Notes: generated by a model from the sequence alone, not told the origin. A stretch of 11,285 bases of DNA from Anaerolineales bacterium (GCA_020432595.1 JAGQGA010000111.1:1-11285), one strand, 5' to 3'; shown: positions 1-7,331, counted from the first letter of the stretch. Numbers and translations are program-made.

Positions 1-1569
1 TGGCAAATCCTCCATCTCGGCGGTTAAAAAATCGAGGCTGCGGCGCATTTCGACCGCAACTTCCGGCAATCCCAGCGTGTCGAGCCAGCTTGCCGCCAGC
101 ACAATGCCCAGCGGCATTCCTGCGGCCAGTTGGCAAATTTGGCTTATGTGGCCTTGATTCTCGTTGGTGAGTGCCAATGTTGGCTGAAGCTGCCGTGCGG
201 CCTGCAAAAAAAGCTGGACGCTCTCAAACAGTTCCAGTTCGGCCGGCCGATAGCGTTGGGGTTCAGCGGGATTCGGTGCAGGCGGGAAAGTCATCCCATC
301 CAGCAGCAGCAGGTGTTCCCCCTGCTGATTGAGCCGCTGCCGTGAGGTCAGCAGCAGGCAGAGATGGGGCGACGCTTGCAGTAATTCATTGACCAGTGGA
401 GCCATCCCTAACAAATGTTCGATATTGTCCAGCACCAGCAGCACCCGCTTGCGGCGCAAAAAGGTGATTAGCTGCCTTTTGAGCGGGCTGTCGTTATCCA
501 CCTGTAGGTCAAGCGTTTGGGCGATGGCCGGCACAACGCCGTCAATGGTTTGGACTCGCGCCAGCGGCACAAAGTAGATGCCGTCGGCAAAGGCAATGGT
601 GTGGGAAAGGGTGCTGCGCTCTAGCTGGGTTTGGGCGGCAGCAAGAGCCAGGCGGGTCTTGCCCATGCCGCCGGGTCCCATAATGGTGATGAGGCGGGTG
701 GTGCCGCTGGCGAGCAGGGTGGCAAGTTGTTGTAGTTCGGCTTCGCGGCCGACGAAAGGGGTGGTGGAGGCGGGGAGAGCGTGGGGAATAACGGCCGTTT
801 TTGGCAGCGGTACCTCTGATAAACGGCCGTCGTAAATGGCCGCAAACAGTGCGTCCGTTTCCGCTTCCGGCGATACACCTAGCTCCTCCCACAGCAGCTT
901 GCGGCACTGTTCATACTGCTTCAGCGCTTCGCTCCGTTGGTTGGTGGCCGCCAGTAGCTGCATTAGGTGCCGATGAGCCGATTCCCGCAGGGGGTCAAGC
1001 TGGAGCAGGCGGCGCACATAGGCGATGCTTTTTTCATGCGCCAAAATTTGCTGCGACAGCGAAAAAAGAGTCAGCAGTTCCAGCACGGCAATGACTCGTC
1101 GCCGCCAATGTTCGCGCTCCATTTGCAGCCACCGTTCAAATCCCTCCGCCTCGCGCACCTGAAAACCGGCGAGAAAGTCGCCGCTATAGAGGTTGAGTAA
1201 GCTTTCGAGTTGGGGGGTGGAACGGCCGTTTAGCGGCCGGCTGGTAAGCTGCTCTTTGGTTGTCTCTAAATGGAGGGCATCCACCCAAACGGAATGCGCG
1301 TCATTGAGCCAAATCTGATCCTGGGCAATGGTCACATAGGCCCCAAACGCCTGACGCATCCCCGTCAACTCCCGCCGCAGATTGGCCGCCGCCCGTTCCG
1401 GCGGCATGTGGCTCCACAGCAATTCTTGCAGTTCCTCCCGCGTCACCACCCGCTGGCAGCAAACGACATAAAGAAACAAGGCTTGCATCTTGCGTGAGCC
1501 TGTTTTAAGCAGCGGCTTCCCATTTTGTTCAAAGCGGGCTCCCCCAAAGGTATAGACACGTAGTTCCAT
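1..1569 (-). CDS. SARP-type transcriptional activator with NB-ARC/AAA-like ATPase domain (C-terminus cut by window edge)
   Basis: The frame is open from an ATG at 1569 to the left edge, giving 523 visible codons with no stop. Residues about 1-95 look like an OmpR/PhoB-type winged helix (start MELRVYTFGGARF; LQELLW; NLRRELTGMRQ). Residues about 100-245 are a BTAD helical domain (LYSGDFLAGF; LDPLRESAHRHLMQLL; ALKQYEQCRKLL). An NTPase follows after TPFVGREAEL: Walker A GPGGMGKT at 298-305, Walker B VLLVLDN at 376-382 and a GMPLGIVLAAS motif at 484-494, as in AfsR/LuxR-family STAND ATPases. In that family the NTPase gates DNA binding and the winged helix plus BTAD activates promoters. The start is supported by AGGAGG about 10 nt upstream. 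It is transcribed divergently from the gene at 1762. A C-terminal TPR sensor is expected off-window but cannot be seen. The target genes are unknown, though heptamer repeats in its own promoter suggest autoregulation. Confidence 0.93.
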   Translation of the reverse strand, partial: MELRVYTFGGARFEQNGKPLLKTGSRKMQALFLYVVCCQRVVTREELQELLWSHMPPERAAANLRRELTGMRQAFGAYVTIAQDQIWLNDAHSVWVDALHLETTKEQLTSRPLNGRSTPQLESLLNLYSGDFLAGFQVREAEGFERWLQMEREHWRRRVIAVLELLTLFSLSQQILAHEKSIAYVRRLLQLDPLRESAHRHLMQLLAATNQRSEALKQYEQCRKLLWEELGVSPEAETDALFAAIYDGRLSEVPLPKTAVIPHALPASTTPFVGREAELQQLATLLASGTTRLITIMGPGGMGKTRLALAAAQTQLERSTLSHTIAFADGIYFVPLARVQTIDGVVPAIAQTLDLQVDNDSPLKRQLITFLRRKRVLLVLDNIEHLLGMAPLVNELLQASPHLCLLLTSRQRLNQQGEHLLLLDGMTFPPAPNPAEPQRYRPAELELFESVQLFLQAARQLQPTLALTNENQGHISQICQLAAGMPLGIVLAASWLDTLGLPEVAVEMRRSLDFLTAEMEDLP

Positions 1570-1597
1570 CGGCACAGTTCCTCCTACTTCTGCCCAT

Positions 1598-1639
1598 ATT
1601 ATAGGGGGTTGCGAACGTTTTGCGAACGTTTTGCGAACG
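1598..1639 (-). promoter_or_regulatory. Promoter of the SARP-ATPase gene with three 11-bp-spaced heptamers (candidate SARP operator)
   Basis: Three copies of GCGAACG (plus-strand sense) start at 1611, 1622 and 1633, separated by TTTT, so the period is exactly 11 bp. On the minus strand, the copy nearest the gene lies 7 bp upstream of a perfect TATAAT (1603-1598), and no good -35 box is present. Known SARP activators of Streptomyces (ActII-ORF4, DnrI and AfsR type) bind direct heptamers of 11-bp period just upstream of the -10 box, replacing a -35 contact. The layout here matches that. The third copy merges into an AACGGCCGTT palindrome (1636-1645). On the plus strand a TACAAT lies at 1650-1655, 10 bp past the last heptamer, so the same array could serve both divergent genes. 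Binding is inferred. Confidence 0.72.
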
Positions 1640-1761
1640 GCCGTTTTTTTACAATTGTGTTTTCCACAGCCGTTCAACAATTTTTATCTGTAGCCATGCT
1701 GTACTTTCTATGAGCTATTCTTGTCATTTTCATATGACGTGTTTTATATGAGGAGTAGATC

Positions 1762-3021
1762 GTGTCTGGCAAACAGAAGCCAGTGGTGGAGCCAGAGCGA
1801 TATGAAGCATGGGGGACTCTGGTTGCCAACGAGCAGTTTAATGATTTGACATTGCTGTTGCAAGATTTAGCGGGGGAGGATCAAGTTCGAGCAGAGAGTG
1901 AATTGAGAGGCTTGATTTCCACGGCAGCGCAAATTTCTACAATGTGCCACCAGTTCACCCTGATGAGTCATCACGCCCACCAAGTTCAGAAACAGAGCGA
2001 AAGCCAACGACAAGTAAGCAAGCAACAGTTGCAGGAAGTTTTACAGATGATTGGAGGTTATCAAACGGCCGTTTCTCTGCCAACAATTCGGACACCCCCT
2101 GTCAACGTACCAACCTTGTGGCAGCGACTAAGCACTTTTCTGGGGTTGATAACAGAAAAAGAGCCACTCCCTTCTCTATCACCTTCCCTACCAATAAGCC
2201 CGGAATTGGCGGAAACAGATCCTATGGTTGTAGAGCCAGCCGTCACCGTGTCACCAGCGGCCGGAGCGTCCAAGCCAGCAATGCTCATTTACTGTTTGGG
2301 AATCTTCCGCGTCTTTCAGGATAATGAAGGTATTGGTGAATGGAATGGGCAAAAAGGGGTGGCCATTCTTAAATATCTGGTGGCTCATCACGGTCGTCCG
2401 ATTGCCAAAGAGGTGCTAATGGACATTTTTTGGCCTGATGCCGATGTTGAGGCAGCACGTCGTAATTTACACCAAGCCATTTACGCCCTACGGCAAACGC
2501 TGCGCCGTCAGCAACCCGATCTACAGCACATTCGCTATGAAAATGACAGTTATCTACTCAATCCAGAGATGGAGATTTGGATTGATTACCAAGAGTTTGA
2601 GCAGCGGGTGCAAAACGGCCGTTATCTCGAAGCCAACAATCGGTCAAAAGAAGCCATCGCTGAATATGGTATTGCCGTAGGTTTATACGAAGGCAATTTT
2701 CTCAGCGAGAACATGTACGATGACTGGGCAATGCGACAACGTGAATATCTGCTCAATCAGTATCTACGCATCGCTGACCGGCTCATCAACTATTACCAGC
2801 AGCAAAACGAAAATACGGCAGCTATTGCCCTTTGCCACAAGCTGCTCAATTTAGACCCCTGCTACGAGCCAGCCCATCGCCATCTGATGATCTGCTTTTT
2901 AGCACAAGGCCAGCGTCACTTGGCCGTGCGCCAATACCAAACATGCATGCAGACGCTAAAAAGCGAGCTGGATCTAATGCCTGACAAAGAAACAATCGCT
3001 CTCTATCAACATCTTCTTTAA
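1762..3021 (+). CDS. BTAD-domain transcriptional regulator with an N-terminal helical extension
   Basis: This 419-residue protein starts at a GTG preceded by GAGGAG at 1751-1756. Residues about 173-268 form an OmpR-like winged helix (MLIYCLGIFRVF; KYLVAHHGRPIAKEVLMDIFWP; ARRNLHQAIYALRQTLRR). Residues about 277-419 form the BTAD helical repeat (GLYEGNFLSENMYDDW; ALCHKLLNLDPCYEPAHRHLMICFLA; RQYQTCMQTLKSEL). The pair is typical of SARP activators. It is unusual that the DNA-binding domain sits in the middle: residues 1-110 are Gln/His-rich and probably helical (possibly coiled coil around 50-105), and 111-172 is a Pro-rich linker. I do not recognise the N-terminal part; it could sense or bind a partner. 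There is no ATPase domain. It is divergent from the larger SARP at 1569 and upstream of the Cys-rich and protease genes, which it may control. Two AACGGCCGTT palindromes lie inside, read in different frames (QTAVS and QNGRY). Confidence 0.9.
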   Translation: MSGKQKPVVEPERYEAWGTLVANEQFNDLTLLLQDLAGEDQVRAESELRGLISTAAQISTMCHQFTLMSHHAHQVQKQSESQRQVSKQQLQEVLQMIGGYQTAVSLPTIRTPPVNVPTLWQRLSTFLGLITEKEPLPSLSPSLPISPELAETDPMVVEPAVTVSPAAGASKPAMLIYCLGIFRVFQDNEGIGEWNGQKGVAILKYLVAHHGRPIAKEVLMDIFWPDADVEAARRNLHQAIYALRQTLRRQQPDLQHIRYENDSYLLNPEMEIWIDYQEFEQRVQNGRYLEANNRSKEAIAEYGIAVGLYEGNFLSENMYDDWAMRQREYLLNQYLRIADRLINYYQQQNENTAAIALCHKLLNLDPCYEPAHRHLMICFLAQGQRHLAVRQYQTCMQTLKSELDLMPDKETIALYQHLL

Positions 3022-3178
3022 TAAAGCCAATCTCAATCTAATTACTAGGCAATATTGAGTGAAAAATGATTCTAAATTGAGAGATACTCGCTAGGGTAGC
3101 AGCGGAATTCCAATCCATTGAGCGCTCAGAACTGTTTTGAGCTGTTGATGATATAAAGTAAATAATAGGAGAATTATC

Positions 3179-3856
3179 ATGCCAAACGACACTGAATTGA
3201 TGGTAGTACGCGACGATGAGGTCAAGGGTGGTTGGACACAAGCAGTTGAAAAGCGCATGGCGCAAATTATGGAGCAAGCCAAATCAGCACCAGCAGCAAA
3301 GTTGGCCGAACCGCTTCTGTGGTGGGAAGTTTTTGCTATCGGCCCATTCCAGGCTGGTGCTAATACGGTTCCGCCTGCAGATTTAGGTGATCAGCCGCTG
3401 TTGCCCCACCGCATCATTCAGGCAGGTGAAGAAGCCACCATTTTGACGGTTGTTTTCCTCAACCCCAACTTCCCGCGAGCGACACTGTCTGCCTGCGACA
3501 TCATTACCCGCTTTGGGGCGCAAATCGAACTAAATTACATCACATCTAACATGCAAACGATGCAGCCGGCTCCTGAGTTAAGTAAATCATTCTGTCTAGA
3601 GACGAAGCTGAACCAATGCTGGTACGTCCACGAATATACATTCACGCCGACGGAACCGGCCTGCCTTTACGAGACCAATATCTGCGCCCGCATCTGCAAC
3701 TGCGATGATATTCCGATTCAGCCCTTCGGTGCCTTCGTCCGCTGGGTTTTTGACCTCGACTTCGATCTTTTCTTTGGTTCCCCGAGTCTGGAGTTTAATC
3801 GGCCAATTCGTTTTATGGTTTCTGACTTCCAGAAAGGTTGTCAAACCTGCTCCTAA
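3179..3856 (+). CDS. Unrecognised 225-residue Cys-rich protein between regulator and protease
   Basis: The ATG is preceded by AGGAG at an ideal distance, and no competing long frame fits better, so the gene looks real. I do not recognise the family. Residues 1-45 are charged and Ala-rich, probably helical (GWTQAVEKRMAQIMEQAK). From about 46 the protein turns hydrophobic and beta-rich (LLWWEVFAIGPFQAG; EATILTVVFLNPNF; FGAFVRWVFDLDFDLFFG). Nine cysteines lie in the second half, including C-x3-C-x-C (ICARICNCDD) and C-x2-C at the very end (GCQTCS), which suggests metal binding or disulphides. There is no signal peptide or clear membrane helix. The gene starts 157 bp after the BTAD regulator and ends 527 bp before the S8 protease gene. 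It could be a partner, inhibitor or substrate of that protease, but this rests only on position. Confidence 0.75.
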   Translation: MPNDTELMVVRDDEVKGGWTQAVEKRMAQIMEQAKSAPAAKLAEPLLWWEVFAIGPFQAGANTVPPADLGDQPLLPHRIIQAGEEATILTVVFLNPNFPRATLSACDIITRFGAQIELNYITSNMQTMQPAPELSKSFCLETKLNQCWYVHEYTFTPTEPACLYETNICARICNCDDIPIQPFGAFVRWVFDLDFDLFFGSPSLEFNRPIRFMVSDFQKGCQTCS

Positions 3857-3891
3857 ATGCACCATTGTAGTAATAGTTTTTGAGTGTACAC

Positions 3892-3962
3892 CGTATTGCG
3901 TGTTGCGTGTTCCATCGCCCACACCTTAGCCACGCAACACGCAATACGCAATACGCAACACG
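3892..3962. repeat. Low-complexity inverted repeat of the GCAATACGCAACACG type
   Basis: Left arm 3892-3909 is the exact reverse complement of 3931-3948 (18 of 18 bp), with a 21-nt spacer. The right arm continues as a further CAATACGCAACACG to 3962, so the unit is itself a 7/8-bp tandem (ACGCAAC/ACGCAAT). It lies 36 bp after the stop of the Cys-rich gene. A transcript would form a strong hairpin, but there is no U-tract, so it is not a textbook terminator. From memory, such strings recur between genes in many environmental genomes, where they give spurious peptides like RNTQYAIRNTQ. Confidence 0.8.
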
Positions 3963-4088
3963 AACTCGGTACAAATTTTTGCAAGGCTGTACTTAGTTAA
4001 GTCGAATTATCCCCCGGAAAATAATCCCCCTTGATGAAGAGGTAGTACCTTAACGACCAAATTCTTGTACGCTAAACAAGAAAATGAA

Positions 4089-4337
4089 CTACAGATGCAC
4101 ACAGATAAACAGGGATTTTCGGGTCATCGCCAAATAGTGTCCTTGACAAAGCCACATTCACACTTGTCATTCCCCCACTTTCGTGAGGGCAGGCTCCGCG
4201 AAGGCGGGAATCCAGGCGTCATCAGAGTGGATTCCCGCCTTCGCGGGAATGACAGACTAAGAGCCTGCTTTTTGTTGGTACACTAATTGTTGAAGAACCT
4301 GATTTTCTTATCTGTTTTCATCTGTGTTTATCTGTAG
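4089..4337. repeat. Outer inverted repeat of CAGAT-rich arms (possible composite MITE-like element)
   Basis: The arm at 4089-4112 reads CTACAGAT, then CACAGATAAACAG. The arm at 4312-4337 is its approximate reverse complement (CTGTTTTCATCTGTG, then TTTATCTGTAG). The two arms enclose about 200 bp holding a second palindromic element. No transposase or target-site duplication is evident. ATCTGTG-type strings are familiar as dispersed low-complexity repeats in bacterial genomes. Confidence 0.65.
4165..4254. repeat. Palindromic intergenic repeat (ATTCCCGC/GCGGGAAT type)
   Basis: Inner arms 4197-4214 and 4228-4245 are exact reverse complements over 18 bp with a 13-nt spacer. The outer ends also match: TGTCATTCCC at 4165-4174 against GGGAATGACA at 4245-4254. 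The right half contains an ATTCCC-N8-GGGAAT core (4231-4250), the same format as the dRS3 repeat of Neisseria, and 'TCATTCCCGC' repeats are common in many phyla. It is probably a non-autonomous mobile or recombination-prone repeat; short reading frames across it are artefacts. Confidence 0.85.
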
Positions 4338-4383
4338 TTGATTCATCGTTTTGGTTGCGGCTTGTCCGCGTTAGGAGTTTACC

Positions 4384-6921
4384 ATGGAGAATCATAAAAA
4401 TAATGTGGTCAGCGAGCCAGATGATTGGCGTGCTATTGATGGTATCGGAGCCACAATAGCTCAGGCATTGCCCAAAATAGGCCTATCTCAATATGCCGAT
4501 ATGGCTGCAACCACACCGGAGGAACTGTCTCAACACCTGCGTGACCAAGCAAACATTGCTATCTCCCCCAAAACGATTCGCAACAAAGATTGGATTGGCC
4601 AAGCCAAAAATTTGGCCAAAGAGGCAAACAGGCAAGCCGCTGTCTCCCAATTAGGAAGTGGAAAATGGGTTGAACATGCCTACTTCACGCTCAAATTTGA
4701 GTACACTCTTGGTGAAGCTGGGCAACAGGTTTGGCGCATTTGGATATATCGGGAGCAAGATGGAGGTGCCGAAGTCATTGTACCAAATGTTATGGAACCT
4801 GCTGGTTGGGTGAACTGGATTATGGCACATGCCAACTTGCCTTTTGCTTGGCAGCCGCTCCAGCCGCAAACCGAGAGGGTGATGGAGATGGTGGCTGGGG
4901 TGGAAGCGGTGCCTGAAATAGAGGCTATGGCAACCTCAGAATCCTCAGTGATAAAAACGACCGATGCCATCACGTTGATGCGCGGTGGGGAGAAACTCAC
5001 ATTTAAGAAGGTGCCTGATACCTTTGCTGTGCGCCTAAAAGAAGGCCAGGCGACTAACGAAAGGATGCTGAATGCAGTCGTGGGAGAGGTAGCGGCAGCA
5101 GTAAAGCATGTAGATACTAAACCGCTTGAACAGATGGATCTGTTTCAAATGGAAACGGCTAGTGAACTGGAAACAACCATGGACAAAATGCGCCAAGCTC
5201 CAGCCACGGATGTTGTGACCCATGTTTACACGTTGGATGCGACACCATCTGCGGCTGTTATTCCCACAGGTACTATCACCATCCAGTTTAAACCTGACGT
5301 TGCCAAAGAGAAAAAAGAGACACTGCTTGCCGAGTTTGGTCTTGATATTGTGGAAGCCCTAGATTTTATTCCTGGCGGCTATACTGTGTCTCTGACAGAT
5401 GCTTCCCGCGAAAATCCGCTAAAAATTGCGACCAAGCTCCAAGATCACCCTGAAGTTGAGCTGGCTGAACCAGATTTGTCTGTACCACCGGCTTATAGTT
5501 ATAAACCGGTTGACTCTCTTTATGTGCAGCAGTGGCACCTGAATAATATGGGCAATGACACTGGTTTAAAGGCTGGTGCTGATGTCAAAGCGGAGGCAGC
5601 CTGGGATATTACAAGAGGCGACCGTAAAATAACCATTTGTATTATTGATGATGGATTTGATCTTAGCCACCCTGAATTCAACCTACCTGACAAAATTGTA
5701 GCCGGCCGAGACTTTGGCGAAAATGATTTTGACCCAACCCCTGTTTTTTCTGGCAATAACCACGGCACGGCCTGTGCCGGGGTGGCTTTGGCAGAAGAAA
5801 ATGGAGAGGGTGTGGTTGGTTTAGCACCTCGTTGCTCTTTAATGCCGTTGCGCTGGGGCGATCTGTCGGACAATGCTGTGGTTGCCTACTTTCAATATGC
5901 CATTGATCATGGTGCTGATGTGATTAGCTGTAGCTGGTCGGCACGGCCGTGGAACTTCCCGCTTTCAGCCAAAATGAAGGGCATCATCCACAAGGCGGCT
6001 ACGCAAGGGCGCGGCGGGAAAGGGTGTGTGATCTTGTTTGCCGCTGGCAATGAGGAACGGCCGCTTAACGGCAGCAAGAACGGCCGCATTTCGCACCAAG
6101 GCTTTGCCCTCCATCCAGATGTAATAGCCGTAGCTGCTTCTAATAGTCTTGATCAACACGCCAGCTACAGCAATTATGGTCCAGAGGTCGCTCTATGTGC
6201 TCCTTCCTGTGGTAGTCCAGGGTGGCGTATTGTTACCACGGATCGTCTAGGTACACAAGGCTACAAGTCTGGGGACTACACCTTTAGCTTTGGCGGCACC
6301 TCTAGTGCAACGCCATTGGCGGCAGGGCTGGCAGCTCTTATCTTGTCTAAAAATAACCAGCTGACATCCGCTGAAGTTAAGCAGATTATGATGGAGACGG
6401 CTGATAAGATCGGCGAAGAACATGGACAATATGTCAATGGACACTCTCCATTGTTTGGTCACGGTCGTATTAATGCTCAACGGGCTTTACAGCGTGTTGC
6501 CGAGTTAATGAATGAGGAACCACCAGCAGATAAACAGCCGCCACCACCCGTTAAACTAACCGTGGAAACGGCCGTTTCTACAGTCAGGATTCGGGAAGTG
6601 ACGGGTTCTACTCCCCTCGGGGACAAACAATTGCAAACGGCCGTTTCCTTTGTGTTGACGGGTGATGATGCCCCTGCTGCAGCCAACAGCCAGTTACCAT
6701 ATCGGGTAGATGTCGCCATTTTTATGCCGAATAACGAACAATCTCCTGCTTCTGCTGGCTTTATTGAGGGGGTGCTGAAGCCCCAACAGCTAGGATACAG
6801 CCACCAGATATTATCGCCTATGCTACCCACAGGTTCCTACAGCCTCCAAATTCAGATCAAGCTCACACAGCCATCTGGTACCGAAAGCACTCAAACCAAC
6901 CAATACAAGCTTACCATCTAG
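4384..6921 (+). CDS. Subtilisin-like S8 serine protease with N-terminal helix-hairpin-helix, no signal peptide
   Basis: This is an 845-residue protein with AGGAG 6 nt before the ATG. Residues 14-80 hold a helix-hairpin-helix motif (IDGIGATIAQAL at 18-29). A beta-rich unknown domain lies at about 93-165 and a linker at about 166-290. Residues about 293-370 look like an inhibitor-I9 or fervidolysin-type prodomain (GTITIQFKPDV; GGYTVSL; VELAEPD). The S8 catalytic domain spans about 385-705, with Asp422 in IIDDGFD, His460 in NNHGTACAG, oxyanion Asn556 in FAAGNE and Ser640 in GGTSSATP, so the triad is complete. A Pro-rich hinge (PPADKQPPPP) and a beta-domain of about 120 residues end the protein. 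No signal peptide or anchor is visible, so it is probably cytoplasmic, which is unusual for S8 enzymes with a prodomain. HhH motifs commonly bind DNA; here the motif could equally serve protein contact. The upstream co-oriented BTAD regulator and Cys-rich protein may be functionally linked. Confidence 0.93.
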   Translation: MENHKNNVVSEPDDWRAIDGIGATIAQALPKIGLSQYADMAATTPEELSQHLRDQANIAISPKTIRNKDWIGQAKNLAKEANRQAAVSQLGSGKWVEHAYFTLKFEYTLGEAGQQVWRIWIYREQDGGAEVIVPNVMEPAGWVNWIMAHANLPFAWQPLQPQTERVMEMVAGVEAVPEIEAMATSESSVIKTTDAITLMRGGEKLTFKKVPDTFAVRLKEGQATNERMLNAVVGEVAAAVKHVDTKPLEQMDLFQMETASELETTMDKMRQAPATDVVTHVYTLDATPSAAVIPTGTITIQFKPDVAKEKKETLLAEFGLDIVEALDFIPGGYTVSLTDASRENPLKIATKLQDHPEVELAEPDLSVPPAYSYKPVDSLYVQQWHLNNMGNDTGLKAGADVKAEAAWDITRGDRKITICIIDDGFDLSHPEFNLPDKIVAGRDFGENDFDPTPVFSGNNHGTACAGVALAEENGEGVVGLAPRCSLMPLRWGDLSDNAVVAYFQYAIDHGADVISCSWSARPWNFPLSAKMKGIIHKAATQGRGGKGCVILFAAGNEERPLNGSKNGRISHQGFALHPDVIAVAASNSLDQHASYSNYGPEVALCAPSCGSPGWRIVTTDRLGTQGYKSGDYTFSFGGTSSATPLAAGLAALILSKNNQLTSAEVKQIMMETADKIGEEHGQYVNGHSPLFGHGRINAQRALQRVAELMNEEPPADKQPPPPVKLTVETAVSTVRIREVTGSTPLGDKQLQTAVSFVLTGDDAPAAANSQLPYRVDVAIFMPNNEQSPASAGFIEGVLKPQQLGYSHQILSPMLPTGSYSLQIQIKLTQPSGTESTQTNQYKLTI

Positions 6922-6945
6922 GATGAGTTTATCTAGGATGAGTTT
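6916..6945 (+). repeat. 15-bp perfect tandem duplication across the protease stop codon
   Basis: ATCTAGGATGAGTTT occurs at 6916-6930 and again at 6931-6945. The first copy contains the TAG stop of the protease, so the second copy is non-coding. It is probably a recent slippage event, and it leaves the reading frame intact. Confidence 0.9.
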
Positions 6946-6965
6946 ATGGAGTTGGAGAAAGAGTA

Positions 6966-7076
6966 CTAGTACACTACAGCGTAAATATCGGATACATTTC
7001 AGGTTTGATTTTACTCTGGAATTAGCAGTAAACAACGGCAAAGAATATATTCTTTACTTACGCCTCAGTGTACTAG
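6966..7076. repeat. 111-bp inverted-repeat element (MITE-like)
   Basis: The ends are inverted: CTAGTACACT (6966-6975) against AGTGTACTAG (7067-7076), 10 of 10 bp. After a 3-bp mismatch the match resumes with GCGTAA (6979-6984) against TTACGC (7058-7063). Just inside the right arm lies a perfect 16-bp palindrome AAAGAATATATTCTTT (7040-7055). There is no coding capacity. The size and terminal inverted repeats suit a small non-autonomous element; a cruciform or regulatory site is an alternative. Confidence 0.6.
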
Positions 7077-7230
7077 CTAAATAAGGCCAACAATGAGACA
7101 TTGGCACGATCTCCATCACAAAGAGTGCATTTCTACGGCCATGGTGGACATTATTATATTGACTATTATTGGCAATTTTTTGCCTGATACCATTTCAAGC
7201 TGGCAAAACGTTCAACAAAGAATAACTGGG

Positions 7231-7259
7231 ACGTGTCAGGTTTGCCAAACCTGACACGT
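7231..7259. repeat. Perfect 13-bp hairpin (TGTCAGGTTT type)
   Basis: ACGTGTCAGGTTT (7231-7243) pairs exactly with AAACCTGACACGT (7247-7259) around a GCC loop. On the plus strand it is followed by only a short T-run (TTTGCCTTT), so termination is possible but weak. Its core resembles the hairpin at 8396-8441, which points to a dispersed palindromic repeat family rather than a dedicated terminator. Confidence 0.75.
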
Positions 7260-7331
7260 TTGCCTTTAAAACAGGTCGCTAATGTCACAAGCCAAAGACT
7301 TTCAACTCAAAAATTTGAATTGCCCTGTTTA

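Larger units (their letters stand above)
3857..4383. other. Repeat-filled intergenic gap between Cys-rich gene and S8 protease gene
   Basis: No credible gene is present. The gap holds an 18-bp-arm inverted repeat of GCGTATTG/GCGTGTTG type (3892-3948), a pair of CAGAT-rich inverted arms (4089-4112 and 4312-4337), and a 90-bp palindromic element nested between them (4165-4254). The last bases carry the AGGAG ribosome-binding site (4373-4377) of the protease gene. No convincing sigma-70 promoter was found, so the source of protease transcription is unclear. Confidence 0.8.

Noticed and set aside
542..907. 121-residue minus-strand frame rich in His, Pro and Arg
   Set aside because: It is an out-of-frame shadow of the SARP-ATPase gene, which is open through the whole region with recognisable motifs.
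1611..1645. The three 11-bp repeats as plasmid-type iterons of a replication origin
   Set aside because: There is no replication gene, DnaA-box cluster or AT-rich unwinding region nearby, while the position next to a -10 box of a SARP gene explains them better.
1721..1749. TTGTCA-N17-TTATAT as a promoter of the BTAD regulator
   Set aside because: The spacing is good, but the transcript would start only a few bases before the GTG and lose the ribosome-binding site; kept as a weak possibility only.
4065..4286. 73-residue plus-strand frame
   Set aside because: It is translated entirely from intergenic inverted repeats.
3892..4337. CRISPR array
   Set aside because: The repeats are inverted and of differing families, with no regular direct repeat and spacer structure and no cas genes.
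7093..7254. Small 53-codon frame with a hydrophobic stretch (VDIIILTIIGNFL)
   Set aside because: It has a weak ribosome-binding site and its end runs into the 7231-7259 hairpin repeat; nothing else supports it.
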